A DNA stretch of 64,000 bases from Williamsia sp. CHRR-6. GTDB lineage: Bacteria; Actinomycetota; Actinomycetes; Mycobacteriales; Mycobacteriaceae. Below the pieces are notes generated by a model, which did no database searches, had not been told where the DNA came from, and saw nothing but the letters and a program-made list of their open reading frames with translations. The stretch lies in contig NZ_JAHCSG010000002.1 in the NCBI RefSeq assembly GCF_018474015.1, positions 1 through 64,000 of the forward strand, written 5' to 3'. Each line of letters opens with the position of its first letter. Positions within the stretch are counted from its first letter, which is position 1. Made by a program: the position numbers and the translations under genes. This document shows, piece by piece, positions 9,680 through 19,139 of this stretch.

Positions 9680-9784
9680 TCTCCGGTGCCCAAAATTCAC
9701 ATCTGTCAGTGCACCGGACAGGCGTCAGTGTGGGTACTGTGAGCCCGCGAACACCATCCCTACCACTGTGAGGCGTCTGAACCA

Positions 9785-10318
9785 ATGGGCAATCCGTACG
9801 GCGATTCCACCGAGCCGTTCAAGAAGGACGGGCAACCCCCGTACGGTCAGCAGCCGCCCGCCGGCCCGCCCGACTACACCCAACCCCAGTACGGCCAGCC
9901 CGAGTACGGGCAACCGCAGTACGGGCAGCCGTCCTACGAACAACCGCAGTACGGGCAGCCCGCCTACGAACAACCGCAGTACGGGCAGCCCGCCTACGGT
10001 CCACCTACCCAGTACGGCCAGGGATATCCGGGCGGGTACGGCTCGCCTGCGGGTCTGCCGCCAGAGAACTACCTGGTCTGGGCCATCCTGTGCACCGTCT
10101 TGTGCTGCTTGCCGCTGGGAATCGTGTCAATCATCAAGTCCAACTCGGTGAACACCCTGTGGGCCCAAGGCGATCAGATGGGCGCCGCGCGAGCATCTGA
10201 GGAAGCCAAGAAGTGGGCGATGTGGGGGGCGATCATCGGGGTGGTCGGCTCGGTACTCGGCATCATCGCCTACGTGATCGTCATCGCGGCGACTGTCAAC
10301 TCCACGACGTCGTATTGA
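9785..10318 (+). CDS. CD225/dispanin-like membrane protein with QPQYGQP repeats
   Basis: A 177-aa protein. Residues ~15-75 are a hydrophilic P/Q/Y/G tail; the ten-residue unit [10 protein letters not shown] occurs twice in tandem with nearly identical codons. The C-terminal half fits the CD225/dispanin domain: [18 protein letters not shown] (TM1 with Cys-Cys), then [16 protein letters not shown], an A[10 protein letters not shown] segment, and TM2 near 145-172. Bacterial members are of unknown function. It overlaps the next gene by three bases (TTGA), so the two are probably co-translated. Confidence 0.7.
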   Translation: MGNPYGDSTEPFKKDGQPPYGQQPPAGPPDYTQPQYGQPEYGQPQYGQPSYEQPQYGQPAYEQPQYGQPAYGPPTQYGQGYPGGYGSPAGLPPENYLVWAILCTVLCCLPLGIVSIIKSNSVNTLWAQGDQMGAARASEEAKKWAMWGAIIGVVGSVLGIIAYVIVIAATVNSTTSY

Positions 10319-10746
10319 CCGCACGACTCGCCGCCGCGTCCCCGCTGCGAGCGCTCGCCGCCCCTGCTGGGGTGGCGGCGGTCGCGGCGGGGAGTTGCGT
10401 GGGTATCTGGTTGGCCGACCCGACCACACCTGGCGGGGTGATCCCGGTGTGCCCCACCAAGGCGCTGTTGGGAATCGACTGTCCCGGTTGTGGTTCCATG
10501 CGGATGATCTATTCGCTGTTGCACGCCGACATCGGTGCCGCATTGCGCTACAACGCTCTTGGTCTGGTCGCGGTGGTGTTGCTGGTGGTGTCCTACATCG
10601 GATGGGTGCTCGCCCGATTCGGGGTGGCACGCTTACCCCGCTGGCAGGACCGCCGGTGGGCTCCGATGTTGGTGCTGATCGCTGTCATCGGGTGGTTCGT
10701 GGTCCGCAACCTGCCATTCGCCCCGTTCACCGGGCTGCGCGTCTGA
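10315..10746 (+). CDS. DUF2752 membrane protein
   Basis: A 143-aa integral membrane protein. The DUF2752 core [18 protein letters not shown] (about residues 43-60) holds three cysteines in C-x10-C-x2-C spacing and is followed by a predicted helix near 78-97 and a third near 115-130. It starts at TTG 10315, overlapping the TGA of the preceding dispanin-like gene, an arrangement implying translational coupling. Function is unknown; the Cys-rich loop could bind a metal or form disulfides, which is inference. Confidence 0.72.
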   Translation: MTARLAAASPLRALAAPAGVAAVAAGSCVGIWLADPTTPGGVIPVCPTKALLGIDCPGCGSMRMIYSLLHADIGAALRYNALGLVAVVLLVVSYIGWVLARFGVARLPRWQDRRWAPMLVLIAVIGWFVVRNLPFAPFTGLRV

Positions 10747-10867
10747 CCGCATCGGGGGGAGCGCCCTTGCCGATGTGACGAACACGAGGCGGCGAGGATT
10801 CGTCGGGCTGTCACGGTGGACCGTAGACTCGAGCCACGCCCTTGCCGTCCACTTTGGGAGCGTCACC

Positions 10868-12472
10868 GTGACCGAGCTGTCGATCCACAGCCCGAATCTC
10901 CTCGCCTCCGCCGCTCCCGCCCCGTGCTCCTCGGCGGCCGCGCTCAACCACCCGGCGCTGGACACCCCAGAAAACGAACCCCGCGAAGAATGCGGGGTTT
11001 TTGGTGTCTGGGCCCCCGGTGAGGAGGTCGCCAAGCTCACCTACTACGGCCTCTACGCACTGCAACACCGTGGCCAGGAGGCCGCAGGGATCGCCGTCGG
11101 CGACGGCTCACAGGTGCTGGTGTTCAAAGACCTCGGTCTGGTCAGCCAGGTGTTCGACGAACAGACGCTGGCTTCGATGCAGGGCCACGTCGCCATCGGG
11201 CACTGCCGCTACAGCACCACCGGATCGACCACGTGGGAGAACTCCCAGCCGATCTTTCGGACCACCGCGGCCGGGACCGGAGTGGCGTTGGGTCACAACG
11301 GCAACCTGGTCAACACCGCCGACCTCGCCAGCATCGCCCGCGCCGCCGGGTTGATGGAATCGCGGATGCACGGCGGAGCCACCTCTGACTCCGACGTGGT
11401 CGGGGCGTTGTTGGCCCACGGCGCTGCCGATCGCACCATCGAGCAGGCCGCGATGGAACTGCTGCCCACCCTCAAGGGCGCGTTCTGCCTGACGTTCATG
11501 GACGAGCACACCCTCTACGCTGCCCGCGACGCCCACGGTGTCCGGCCGCTGTGTCTGGGCCGGCTCGATCGTGGCTGGGTGGTGGCCTCGGAGACGGCGG
11601 CACTCGACATCGTCGGTGCGTCGTTCGTCCGCGACATCGAGCCCGGCGAACTGCTGGCCATCGACGCCGACGGCGTGCGTAGTTCCCGCTTTGCCCAACC
11701 GACCCCCAAAGCCTGTGTCTTCGAATACGTCTACCTCGCGCGCCCCGACTCGGTCATCAACGGCCGCTCGGTGCACTCCTCACGGGTGGAGATCGGTCGT
11801 CGGTTGGCGCGCGAGTTCCCGGCCAACGGCGACCTGGTGATCCCGGTGCCCGAATCGGGTACGCCGGCGGCCACCGGGTACGCCGCGGAGTCGGGAATCC
11901 CGTACGGGCAGGGCCTGATGAAGAACGCGTACGTGGGACGCACCTTCATCCAGCCCTCACAGACCATCCGCCAGTTGGGGATTCGGCTCAAGCTCAACCC
12001 GCTGCGGGAGGTGATCCGCGGCAAACGTCTTGTGGTGGTTGATGATTCGATCGTGCGCGGCAACACCCAGCGTGCTCTCATCCGGATGCTGCGCGAGGCG
12101 GGTGCGGCCGAGATCCACGTCCGCATCGCGTCGAGTCCGGTGCGGTGGCCGTGCTTCTACGGCATCGACTTCGCCTCTCCGGCCGAGTTGATCGCCAACG
12201 GTATGGAATCGGAGGAGGGGATGGTCGAGGGCGTGCGCCAGGCCATCGGCGCCGACTCGCTGGCCTATCTCAGCATCGACGAGATGATCGCTGCCACCGA
12301 GCAACCACGCGAACAGCTGTGTGCGGCCTGCTTTGACGGCAACTATCCCATCGATCTGCCGCGCGAGACCTCGATGGGCAAGGCAGTGTTGGAGACCATG
12401 TTGGCCAACGCCGCCAGTTCTGATGTGGTGTCGGCGACCAACGACAACGCCAGCGCCCTGCGTCGCCCCTGA
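10868..12472 (+). CDS. purF: Amidophosphoribosyltransferase PurF
   Basis: Commits PRPP to purine synthesis: PRPP + glutamine + water give phosphoribosylamine. The 534-aa protein has an N-terminal Ntn glutaminase domain whose catalytic Cys42 (REECGVFG) follows a 41-residue propeptide, and a C-terminal phosphoribosyltransferase domain with the PRPP loop LVVVDDSIVRGNT. Cysteines in KACVFEYVY, WPCFYGIDF and LCAACFDGNYP match the 4Fe-4S ligands of the Bacillus-type enzyme. GTG 10868 is the likely start; the frame is open further upstream. A terminator-like hairpin lies over the catalytic-Cys codon (10977-11002). Unlike in M. tuberculosis, purM does not follow directly: a peptide transporter operon intervenes. 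Confidence 0.95.
   Translation: MTELSIHSPNLLASAAPAPCSSAAALNHPALDTPENEPREECGVFGVWAPGEEVAKLTYYGLYALQHRGQEAAGIAVGDGSQVLVFKDLGLVSQVFDEQTLASMQGHVAIGHCRYSTTGSTTWENSQPIFRTTAAGTGVALGHNGNLVNTADLASIARAAGLMESRMHGGATSDSDVVGALLAHGAADRTIEQAAMELLPTLKGAFCLTFMDEHTLYAARDAHGVRPLCLGRLDRGWVVASETAALDIVGASFVRDIEPGELLAIDADGVRSSRFAQPTPKACVFEYVYLARPDSVINGRSVHSSRVEIGRRLAREFPANGDLVIPVPESGTPAATGYAAESGIPYGQGLMKNAYVGRTFIQPSQTIRQLGIRLKLNPLREVIRGKRLVVVDDSIVRGNTQRALIRMLREAGAAEIHVRIASSPVRWPCFYGIDFASPAELIANGMESEEGMVEGVRQAIGADSLAYLSIDEMIAATEQPREQLCAACFDGNYPIDLPRETSMGKAVLETMLANAASSDVVSATNDNASALRRP
10977..11002 (+). terminator. Intragenic intrinsic-terminator-like hairpin in purF
   Basis: AACCCCGC (10977-10984) pairs perfectly with GCGGGGTT (10992-10999) around a 7-base loop, and a run of five T (10998-11002) follows; AAAA lies just upstream at 10971-10974. 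It is the most canonical stem-plus-U-tract structure I found in the window, yet it sits 110 bases inside purF. The codons GTT TTT that make the U tract are unusual for this GC-rich genome. Whether it terminates transcription is not known. Confidence 0.5.
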
Positions 12473-12478
12473 TCAGGT

Positions 12479-12524
12479 CCCGTGCGTGATTTTGGCCCGC
12501 CCGCCCTCCTAATTCACTCACGGG
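12479..12524 (+). terminator. Possible purF terminator hairpin
   Basis: CCCGTGCGTGA (12479-12489) and TCACTCACGGG (12514-12524) form a stem of ten pairs with one mismatch and a 24-base loop, starting seven bases after the purF stop. There is no U tract, as is usual for actinobacterial terminators. Confidence 0.35.
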
Positions 12525-12585
12525 GCCGGAGGCCACGGCTATCATCAGGCGATCAGATCCGGAGTGACATCAAGGAACGGTGACA

Positions 12586-14220
12586 ATGTCTGCCCATCAG
12601 GCCAATTCATTTCGGCGTCGGGCCTCGCGCCAGACCAGGGTCGGCCTGATCGCCGTCACCACGGTGGCGGTGGGGTCGCTGGTCGTCTCTGCGTGCGGCT
12701 CGGGTCGCACCGACAGCGGTTCGTCGAGCGACTCCGGTGCGGCCATCACCGTGGGCACCACCGACCAGGTGTCCTTCATCGACCCGGCCGGCTCGTACGA
12801 CAACGGGTCGCTGGCCGTGATGAAGGTGGTCTACCCGTTCCTGATGGACTTCGAGCCGGGCTCGGGCACCTTGAAACCGTCTGCGGCACAGTCCTGCTCG
12901 TTCACCTCGACCACCGTCTACAGCTGCACGCTGAAGAAGGGCCTCACCTTCGCCAACGGTGATCCGCTGACCGCGCAGGCGGTCAAGTACTCCTTCGACC
13001 GCATCGTGAAGATCAACGATCCCAACGGTCCGTCGTCGCTGCTGGCCAATCTCAAGTCGACCGATGCGCCCGACGACACCACCGTCAACTTCACCCTCAC
13101 CGAGCCCAACGACCAGACGTTCCCTCAGCTGCTGGGCACCAACGTCGGTCCCATCGTCGACCCCAAGGTGTTTCCGGCCGACAAGGTTCTCGACGACGAC
13201 GCGATCGTGAAGGGCAAGGCCTTCGGCGGGCAGTACACCATCGACAGCTACGACAAGAACAAGCTGGTCGAGTTCGTCAAGAACCCGAATTACCAAGGGC
13301 TGCTGGGCGCTCCGAAGACCGACAAGGTGCGGCTGAAGTACTACACCCAGGCCACCAACCTCAAACTCGCCATCGAGCAGGGTGAGATCGACCTGGCCTA
13401 CCGCTCGTTGACCCCGACCGACGTGGGTGCCCTGCGCAAGAACTCCGCGCTGACCGTGCACGAGGGTCCCGGCGGCGAGCTGCGCTACCTGGTGTTCAAC
13501 CTCAACACCATGCCGGGCGGCACCCCGGAGCAGAAGTTGGCCGTGCGCAAGGCGATTGCCAGCTCGGTCGACCGTGACGCCATCGCCAAGGACGTCTACC
13601 AGGGCACCTTCAGCCCCGCCTACAGCATGATCGTCGGCGGCTTGCCCGGCGCCACCGACGCCTACAAGAAGTACGGCGAGAAGCCCGACGCGGCCGCGGC
13701 CAAGAAGTACCTGACCGATGCCGGTATCTCCACGCCGGTCTCGGTGAACCTCTGGTACAACCCCGACCACTACGGGTCAAGCTCGGCCGACGAGTACGCG
13801 AAGGTCAAGGCGCAGCTCGAGGCGACCGGACTGTTCCGGATCACGCTGAGCTCGGCGAACTGGCAGACCTACAGCAAGGACCGGGTGAAGAACACCTATC
13901 CCGTCTACCAGCTGGGGTGGTTCCCGGACTTCCCGGACGCCGACAACTACCTGACCCCGTTCCTGGACAAGAACAACTTCCTCAAGTCGGGGTTCGAGAA
14001 CCCCGAGATCAGTGCGATGTTGAGCCAGGAGCGCAGTGAGCTCGACCCGGCCAAGCGGGCGGCCATCATCACCGACATCCAGAACATCGTCGCCGACCGC
14101 CACATCCCGACGCTGCCGCTGTTGCAAGGCAAGCAGATCGCGGTGTCGCGCAACAACATCGACGGGGTCACCCTCGACAAGTCGTTCACGTTGCACGTGG
14201 GCACGTTGTCGAAGAAGTGA
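12586..14220 (+). CDS. ABC transporter substrate-binding lipoprotein (family 5, peptide type)
   Basis: A 544-aa extracellular solute-binding protein of family 5 (DppA/OppA type). A signal peptide with RRR and a hydrophobic core ends in lipobox LVVSAC (Cys37), so it should be anchored to the outer face of the membrane. The mature protein has family-5 features: YPFLMDFEPGSG near the N-terminus, LTAQAVKYSFDR, and the C-terminal YPVYQLGWFPDFPDADNY segment typical of peptide binders. ATG 12586 is preceded by AAGGA with nine bases of spacing. It opens a four-gene operon; the permease start codon overlaps its stop. The ligand (oligopeptide, dipeptide, nickel or other) cannot be read from sequence. 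Confidence 0.88.
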   Translation: MSAHQANSFRRRASRQTRVGLIAVTTVAVGSLVVSACGSGRTDSGSSSDSGAAITVGTTDQVSFIDPAGSYDNGSLAVMKVVYPFLMDFEPGSGTLKPSAAQSCSFTSTTVYSCTLKKGLTFANGDPLTAQAVKYSFDRIVKINDPNGPSSLLANLKSTDAPDDTTVNFTLTEPNDQTFPQLLGTNVGPIVDPKVFPADKVLDDDAIVKGKAFGGQYTIDSYDKNKLVEFVKNPNYQGLLGAPKTDKVRLKYYTQATNLKLAIEQGEIDLAYRSLTPTDVGALRKNSALTVHEGPGGELRYLVFNLNTMPGGTPEQKLAVRKAIASSVDRDAIAKDVYQGTFSPAYSMIVGGLPGATDAYKKYGEKPDAAAAKKYLTDAGISTPVSVNLWYNPDHYGSSSADEYAKVKAQLEATGLFRITLSSANWQTYSKDRVKNTYPVYQLGWFPDFPDADNYLTPFLDKNNFLKSGFENPEISAMLSQERSELDPAKRAAIITDIQNIVADRHIPTLPLLQGKQIAVSRNNIDGVTLDKSFTLHVGTLSKK

Positions 14221-15329
14221 TGGGCGAGGCAACCACCAGCTCGACCACGCTCGACGACCCCACCTCTGTCGAGAAGTCCGATGGGGGTGGGGTGTTCGCG
14301 TCGCGTCGCGGTGCCCTGGTGCGCTATTTGCTGATTCGCGCGGTGCTGGTCGTCCCGACGGTGTGGATCCTGGTGACGGTGGTGTTCTTCGTGTTGCGGA
14401 TCGCCGGCGACCCGATCACCGCGAAGCTCGGTGGCATCCTGCCGCCCGATCAACTGGCGGCCCGTCGCAAGGCCGCCGGGCTGGACCGGCCGATCCTGGA
14501 GCAGTACTTCAGCTATCTGAACAGCCTGATCCACGGTGATCTGGGCAAGGCCAACCTCGACGGCGAACGCATCAGCCATGTGATCGTCACCTCTGGTGCG
14601 GCAACGCTGGAGCTGGTGTGCTACTCCCTCATTGTGGCCTTCGTGGTGGGAATCCCGTTGGGCCGCTTCGCGGCAACCCACCGTGACAAGATCTCCGACG
14701 TAACCTTGCGCATCCTGGCCATCCTGCTGTACGCGGCGCCGGTGTTCTTCATCGGCATCCTGCTCAAGCTGGTGTTCGCGGTCCATCTGGGCTGGCTTCC
14801 GTCCTCGGGACGGGCGAGTGTGGATGCCGAACTGGCCCTGCAGAACGTCTCGCCGAAGACCAACATCCTGCTGATCGACGCCATCCTCTACGGCGACTCG
14901 AGCTATCTGATCGACGTCCTCAAACACGCCGTGCTGCCCGCGTTGGCCCTGGGTCTGCTCACCGCAGGCGTTTTCCTGCGGTTGGTGCGGGTGAACCTGT
15001 TGCAGACGCTGCGGTCGGGCTATGTCGAGGCCGCCCGCGCCCGCGGGGTGTCGGAACGAAAAGTGGTGACCCGACACGCTTTCCGTAATGCATTGGTGCC
15101 GGTGGTCACCGTGATCGGCCTGCAGATCGCGATGATGCTCGGCGGTGCCGTGCTCACCGAGACCACCTTCGAGTGGAAGGGTCTGGGCTACCAGCTGGCG
15201 CGCTACCTACAGGACAGTGACTACATCGCAGTGCAGGGCATCATCGCCTTCATCGCGGTCCTCATCGCGGTGATCAGCTTCGTCATCGATGCCGTGGTGG
15301 CGCTCATCGATCCTCGGATCCGGTTCTAG
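14220..15329 (+). CDS. ABC transporter permease, DppB/OppB type
   Basis: A 369-aa inner-membrane permease. After a ~35-residue hydrophilic N-terminus comes a first TM helix (YLLIRAVLVVPTVWILVTVVFF) and five more predicted helices. The coupling (EAA) motif is visible as VEAARARGVSERKVVTRHAF, about 90 residues from the end, followed by LVPVVTVIGLQIAMMLGGAV. ATG 14220 shares its A with the TGA of the binding-protein gene; a GTG three bases earlier is an alternative. It pairs with the next gene to form the membrane channel. Confidence 0.88.
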   Translation: MGEATTSSTTLDDPTSVEKSDGGGVFASRRGALVRYLLIRAVLVVPTVWILVTVVFFVLRIAGDPITAKLGGILPPDQLAARRKAAGLDRPILEQYFSYLNSLIHGDLGKANLDGERISHVIVTSGAATLELVCYSLIVAFVVGIPLGRFAATHRDKISDVTLRILAILLYAAPVFFIGILLKLVFAVHLGWLPSSGRASVDAELALQNVSPKTNILLIDAILYGDSSYLIDVLKHAVLPALALGLLTAGVFLRLVRVNLLQTLRSGYVEAARARGVSERKVVTRHAFRNALVPVVTVIGLQIAMMLGGAVLTETTFEWKGLGYQLARYLQDSDYIAVQGIIAFIAVLIAVISFVIDAVVALIDPRIRF

Positions 15330-15342
15330 GACAGGTGAATCG

Positions 15343-16344
15343 ATGACCGTTCCCGCCGCCGACCCATCGGCACAGCCGTCGCCCATCCGCCCGCCGAGCC
15401 GGAGTCAGATCCCGGGGCTGGCTCTCATCCGCAGCACGTCGGGTCTACAGCGCTACACCCTGATCTCCGGTTTGGTGCTGGTGGCGATCTTCATCATCCT
15501 GGCCGTGTTCGCGCCGCTCATCGCGCCGTATTCGTTCAAACAGCAACGTGATTCGTCCGGCGACTTCCCGTCGTTGGCCGGACCGTCGGGTGCGCATTGG
15601 TTCGGCACCACCGTCGGACAACTCGACGTGTTCTCCCGCACGGTCTACGGCGCGCGCACCGCGCTGATCGTCATCGTGTTGGCCTTGCTGCTCTCGGTGC
15701 TCATCGGCGTCGCGCTGGGCCTGGTCTCTGGATATGCCGGCGGATGGTTCGACCGGGTGGTGGTCACCTTCATGGACGCCATGTTCGGCTTTCCGTCGCT
15801 GCTGTTGGCGATCGTCGTGTCCGCGTCGCTCGGACCGCATTTCAAGGGCGGGTTCGGCGGCATCATGGCGGCGGCCGTGTCGATCACGGTGGTGTTCATC
15901 CCGCAGTACTACCGGGTGATCCGCAACGCCACGCTGTCGGTGAAGACCGAACCGTTCGTCGACGCTGCCCGGGTCACCGGGGCCGGTCCCGCACGCATCG
16001 CGTTCGTCCACATCCTGCCCAACGTGACCACCTCGCTGCCGGTGATCGCCACCCTCAACTGTTCCGAAGCCATCCTCACCCTGGCCGGGTTGGGGTTCCT
16101 CGGCCTGGGCATCGAACCGACTGCCGCCTCGGAATGGGGCTACGACCTCAACCGGGCGCTGCCCGATGTGGCCAACGGATTGTGGTGGACCAGCGTGTTT
16201 CCCGGCATGGCGATCGTGTTGATCGTGCTGGGCATCACGATGGTGGGCGAGAGCATCAACGAGGCCACCAACCCGCTGCTGCGCACCCGCCGGCTGGGCA
16301 AGGCCGCCGGTGGCACCGATGACGCTTCGGAGGTCGCATCGTGA
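15343..16344 (+). CDS. ABC transporter permease, DppC/OppC type
   Basis: A 333-aa permease. The N-terminus carries the OppC-type first helix (YTLISGLVLVAIFIILAVFAPLIAPY) followed by the family motif HWFGTTVGQLDVFSRTVYGAR. The EAA coupling motif appears as VDAARVTGAGPARIAFVHILPN. Six TM helices are expected. ATG 15343 lies 13 bases after the previous stop with AGGACAGG in between; its own stop overlaps the GTG of the ATPase gene. Heterodimer partner of the preceding permease. Confidence 0.88.
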   Translation: MTVPAADPSAQPSPIRPPSRSQIPGLALIRSTSGLQRYTLISGLVLVAIFIILAVFAPLIAPYSFKQQRDSSGDFPSLAGPSGAHWFGTTVGQLDVFSRTVYGARTALIVIVLALLLSVLIGVALGLVSGYAGGWFDRVVVTFMDAMFGFPSLLLAIVVSASLGPHFKGGFGGIMAAAVSITVVFIPQYYRVIRNATLSVKTEPFVDAARVTGAGPARIAFVHILPNVTTSLPVIATLNCSEAILTLAGLGFLGLGIEPTAASEWGYDLNRALPDVANGLWWTSVFPGMAIVLIVLGITMVGESINEATNPLLRTRRLGKAAGGTDDASEVAS

Positions 16345-18008
16345 ACACTCCCGCACTTGCGGTGCAGAACCTGTCGGTCACCTTCGCCACCGACGGCGGT
16401 GTGGTCGACGCCGTACGTGACGTGAGCTTCGAGGTCTTCGCCGGCGAGGTACTGGCGGTGGTCGGCGAATCCGGTTCGGGGAAATCGGTCAGCTCTCGCG
16501 CCGCCATCGGTCTGTTGCCCGAGACCGCGCAGGTGACCGGAACGGTTCGGCTCGGTGAGCGTGAGGTGACGTCGATGTCGGCCCGCGAGCTGACCGGTAT
16601 CCGCGGCCAGGACATCGCGATGGTGTTCCAGGAGCCCGGGGCGGTGCTCAACCCGTTGTTGACCGTGGGCGCCCATCTCGCCGAAGCCATTCGCGCACAC
16701 CCGATCTCGGGCACCATGATGTCGAAGAAGGAGGTCGCGGCCCGCGCGGTGGAGCTGCTGCAGATGGTGGCCTTGCCCGAGCCGCAGCGGCGCGTGGACT
16801 ACTACCCGCACGAACTTTCCGGTGGGCAGAAGCAGCGGGTGGTCATCGCGATGGCCATCGCCTGCGACCCGCTGGTGATCATCGCCGACGAACCCACCAC
16901 CGCTCTCGACGTGACCGTGCAGGCCGAGATCCTGGATCTGCTGCGCGATCTCAAAGAGCGGATCGGGGCGGCGATCGTGCTGATCACCCACAACATGGGC
17001 GTGGTGGCCGACATGGCCGACCGCGTGGTGGTGATGAACGCCGGTGTCGTGGTGGAGCAAGCCGAGGTGCACGACCTGTTCGCCGCGCCCACGCAGGAGT
17101 ACACGCGCACCCTGCTGGCCGCGGTGCCGCACCTGGGTGAACCGACCCGCACCACGCCGGTGGCCGCCGACGCCGAGACCGTGCTGGAGGTGACCGGGCT
17201 GACCGTGGAATTCCCACTCGGGTTGGGCAGCGGCACCTTTCGCGCCGTCGACGATGTCTCACTGGCCGTGCGCCGAGGGGAGACTCTGGGTCTGGTCGGC
17301 GAATCGGGGTCGGGCAAGTCGACGATCGGTCGGTGCGTGGCGGGTCTGCAGAAGCCGACGTCGGGCAGCGTGGTGGTGCTCGGCACCGACATCGCGGGGT
17401 TGTCCTCGCGGGCCATGCGGCCGCTGCGCAAGCGTTTCGGGTTCGTCTTTCAGGACCCCGCCACCGCGCTCAACCCGCGGATGACGGTGGGTACGTGCAT
17501 CGCCGAACCACTGGTCGTGCACGCCTACGGTGACCGCGCCACCCGAACCGCACGGGTGCGTGAACTCCTCGACTCGGTGCGCCTGCCCGCAGGCACCGAG
17601 GACCGCTACCCCCACGAACTGTCCGGTGGGCAGCGTCAGCGCGCCAACCTGGCGCGGGCGTTGGCTCTGGGACCTGATCTGCTGGTGGCCGACGAGCCGA
17701 CCAGTGCCCTGGACGTCTCGGTGCAGGCCTCGGTGCTGGAGTTGTTCATCGACCTGCAGCAGCAGTGGGATTTCGGTGCCCTGTTCATCAGCCACGACCT
17801 CGCGGTGGTCGAACAGGTGTCACAGCGGGTGGCGGTGCTGCGTGATGGGGCCGTGGTGGAACTCGACACCGGTGCCACGATCCTGCGCGCGCCCAGCGCT
17901 GATTACACCAAACGGCTGTTGGCGGCGGTACCTGTTCCCGATCCGGTGGAGCAGCGTCGACGCCGGGAGCAGACACACGAACGGGGCGGACCCTCTAGTA
18001 CCGTATGA
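16341..18008 (+). CDS. Fused double-ABC ATPase (DppD-DppF fusion)
   Basis: A 555-aa protein carrying both nucleotide-binding domains of a peptide transporter in one chain. Domain 1 (about 5-260) has Walker A GESGSGKS, signature LSGGQKQR and Walker B VIIADEP. Domain 2 (about 280-530) has [16 protein letters not shown] and LLVADEP, each followed by an OppD/F-type tail. Two-in-one ATPases are common in actinobacterial Dpp-like systems. GTG 16341 overlaps the permease stop by four bases. Only three bases separate its stop from the GTG of purM, so the transporter operon runs straight into a purine gene. Confidence 0.9.
   Translation: MNTPALAVQNLSVTFATDGGVVDAVRDVSFEVFAGEVLAVVGESGSGKSVSSRAAIGLLPETAQVTGTVRLGEREVTSMSARELTGIRGQDIAMVFQEPGAVLNPLLTVGAHLAEAIRAHPISGTMMSKKEVAARAVELLQMVALPEPQRRVDYYPHELSGGQKQRVVIAMAIACDPLVIIADEPTTALDVTVQAEILDLLRDLKERIGAAIVLITHNMGVVADMADRVVVMNAGVVVEQAEVHDLFAAPTQEYTRTLLAAVPHLGEPTRTTPVAADAETVLEVTGLTVEFPLGLGSGTFRAVDDVSLAVRRGETLGLVGESGSGKSTIGRCVAGLQKPTSGSVVVLGTDIAGLSSRAMRPLRKRFGFVFQDPATALNPRMTVGTCIAEPLVVHAYGDRATRTARVRELLDSVRLPAGTEDRYPHELSGGQRQRANLARALALGPDLLVADEPTSALDVSVQASVLELFIDLQQQWDFGALFISHDLAVVEQVSQRVAVLRDGAVVELDTGATILRAPSADYTKRLLAAVPVPDPVEQRRRREQTHERGGPSSTV
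17999..18004 (+). promoter_or_regulatory. -10 element for possible leaderless purM
   Basis: TACCGT matches TANNNT and ends seven bases before the purM GTG at 18012. It lies inside the last codons of the transporter ATPase gene, so purM may have its own leaderless promoter in addition to read-through. Confidence 0.4.
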
Positions 18009-18011
18009 CGC

Positions 18012-19118
18012 GTGACTAGCCAGGGTGCGGAGACCGGTAGCGCAGGTGCGTCCTACGCCGCCGCCGGTGTGGACATCGACGCAGGCGATCGGGCGGTCCG
18101 GCTGCTCAGCCCGCACGCCAAACGAGCATCGCGCCCCGAAGTCCTCGGCGGCATCGGCGGATTCGCCGGCCTGTTCTCGCTACGCGGCGACTACCGTGAG
18201 CCGGTCCTCGCCTCGTCCACCGACGGTGTGGGCACCAAACTCGCTGTGGCACAGGCGATGGGCAAACATGACACGGTGGGACGCGACCTGGTGGCGATGG
18301 TGGTCGACGACCTGGTGGTGTGTGGGGCCGAACCGCTGTTCCTGCAGGACTACATCGCAGTCGGCAAGGTGAACCCCGAGTTGATCGCCGAACTGGTGTC
18401 GGGCATCGCCGACGGGTGTGTCGAAGCCGGGTGCGCGCTGCTCGGTGGCGAGACCGCCGAGCATCCCGGCCTGATGGAGGACAGCCACTACGACCTGTCG
18501 GCCACCGGCGTGGGTGTGGTCGAAGCCGACGCCGTGCTCTCGCCCGATCGGGTGCGGCCCGGCGATGTGGTCATCGCGATGGGGTCCTCTGGGCTGCACT
18601 CCAACGGATATTCGTTGGCACGCAAGGTGTTGCTGGAGTGGGGACACATGGATCTCGGCGGTCACGTCGAGGAGTTCGGGCGCACCCTGGGCGAGGAGAT
18701 GCTGGAACCGACCCGCATCTACGCCAAGGACTGCTTGGCGCTGATCGCCGAGACCGAGGTACGTACCTTCGCCCACGTGACCGGTGGTGGCCTGGCCGAG
18801 AACCTCGCGCGCGTGATGCCGCGGGGCCTGATGGCCGAGCTGGACCGCGGAACCTGGACTCCCGCACCGATTTTCGCGATGATCGGGCAGCGCGGTCGGG
18901 TCGAACGCCGCGAGATGGAGCGCACCTTCAACATGGGGGTGGGCATGGTTGCCATCGTCTCACCGTCCGACACCGACCGAGCGTTGGCAGTGTTGACCGC
19001 CCGGCACCTCGACAGCTGGGTGCTGGGGACGGTCAAGAAGGCGAGCGCCGAGAGTGGCGGCGAGGGAGTGGCTGGGACGGGAACCGCGGTGCTCGCCGGG
19101 GAGCACCCGCGGTTCTAG
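18012..19118 (+). CDS. purM: Phosphoribosylformylglycinamidine cyclo-ligase PurM (AIR synthetase)
   Basis: Closes FGAM to AIR with ATP in purine synthesis. The 368-aa protein starts TSQGAETGSAGASYAAAGVD (the typical YAAAGVDI entry) and has STDGVGTKLAVA, MVVDDLVVCGAEPLFLQDY, GGETAEHPGLM and HVTGGGLAENLARVMP, all PurM signatures. The start is GTG 18012, three bases after the transporter ATPase stop and with no good ribosome binding site. In M. tuberculosis purM directly follows purF; here 5.5 kb of transporter genes separate them, though all are on the same strand. It is convergent with the DUF3073 gene. Confidence 0.95.
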   Translation: MTSQGAETGSAGASYAAAGVDIDAGDRAVRLLSPHAKRASRPEVLGGIGGFAGLFSLRGDYREPVLASSTDGVGTKLAVAQAMGKHDTVGRDLVAMVVDDLVVCGAEPLFLQDYIAVGKVNPELIAELVSGIADGCVEAGCALLGGETAEHPGLMEDSHYDLSATGVGVVEADAVLSPDRVRPGDVVIAMGSSGLHSNGYSLARKVLLEWGHMDLGGHVEEFGRTLGEEMLEPTRIYAKDCLALIAETEVRTFAHVTGGGLAENLARVMPRGLMAELDRGTWTPAPIFAMIGQRGRVERREMERTFNMGVGMVAIVSPSDTDRALAVLTARHLDSWVLGTVKKASAESGGEGVAGTGTAVLAGEHPRF

Positions 19119-19139
19119 GCCGTCACACGACCTCGAGCG

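Noticed and set aside
10747-10867. Purine riboswitch upstream of purF
   Set aside because: No purine-riboswitch core (paired P2/P3 loops) could be seen; the notable structure is inside the gene instead.
11108-11776. Long minus-strand frames opposite purF and many other genes
   Set aside because: High GC content leaves the complementary frames open; they are His/Arg/Gly-rich without family motifs and overlap confident genes.
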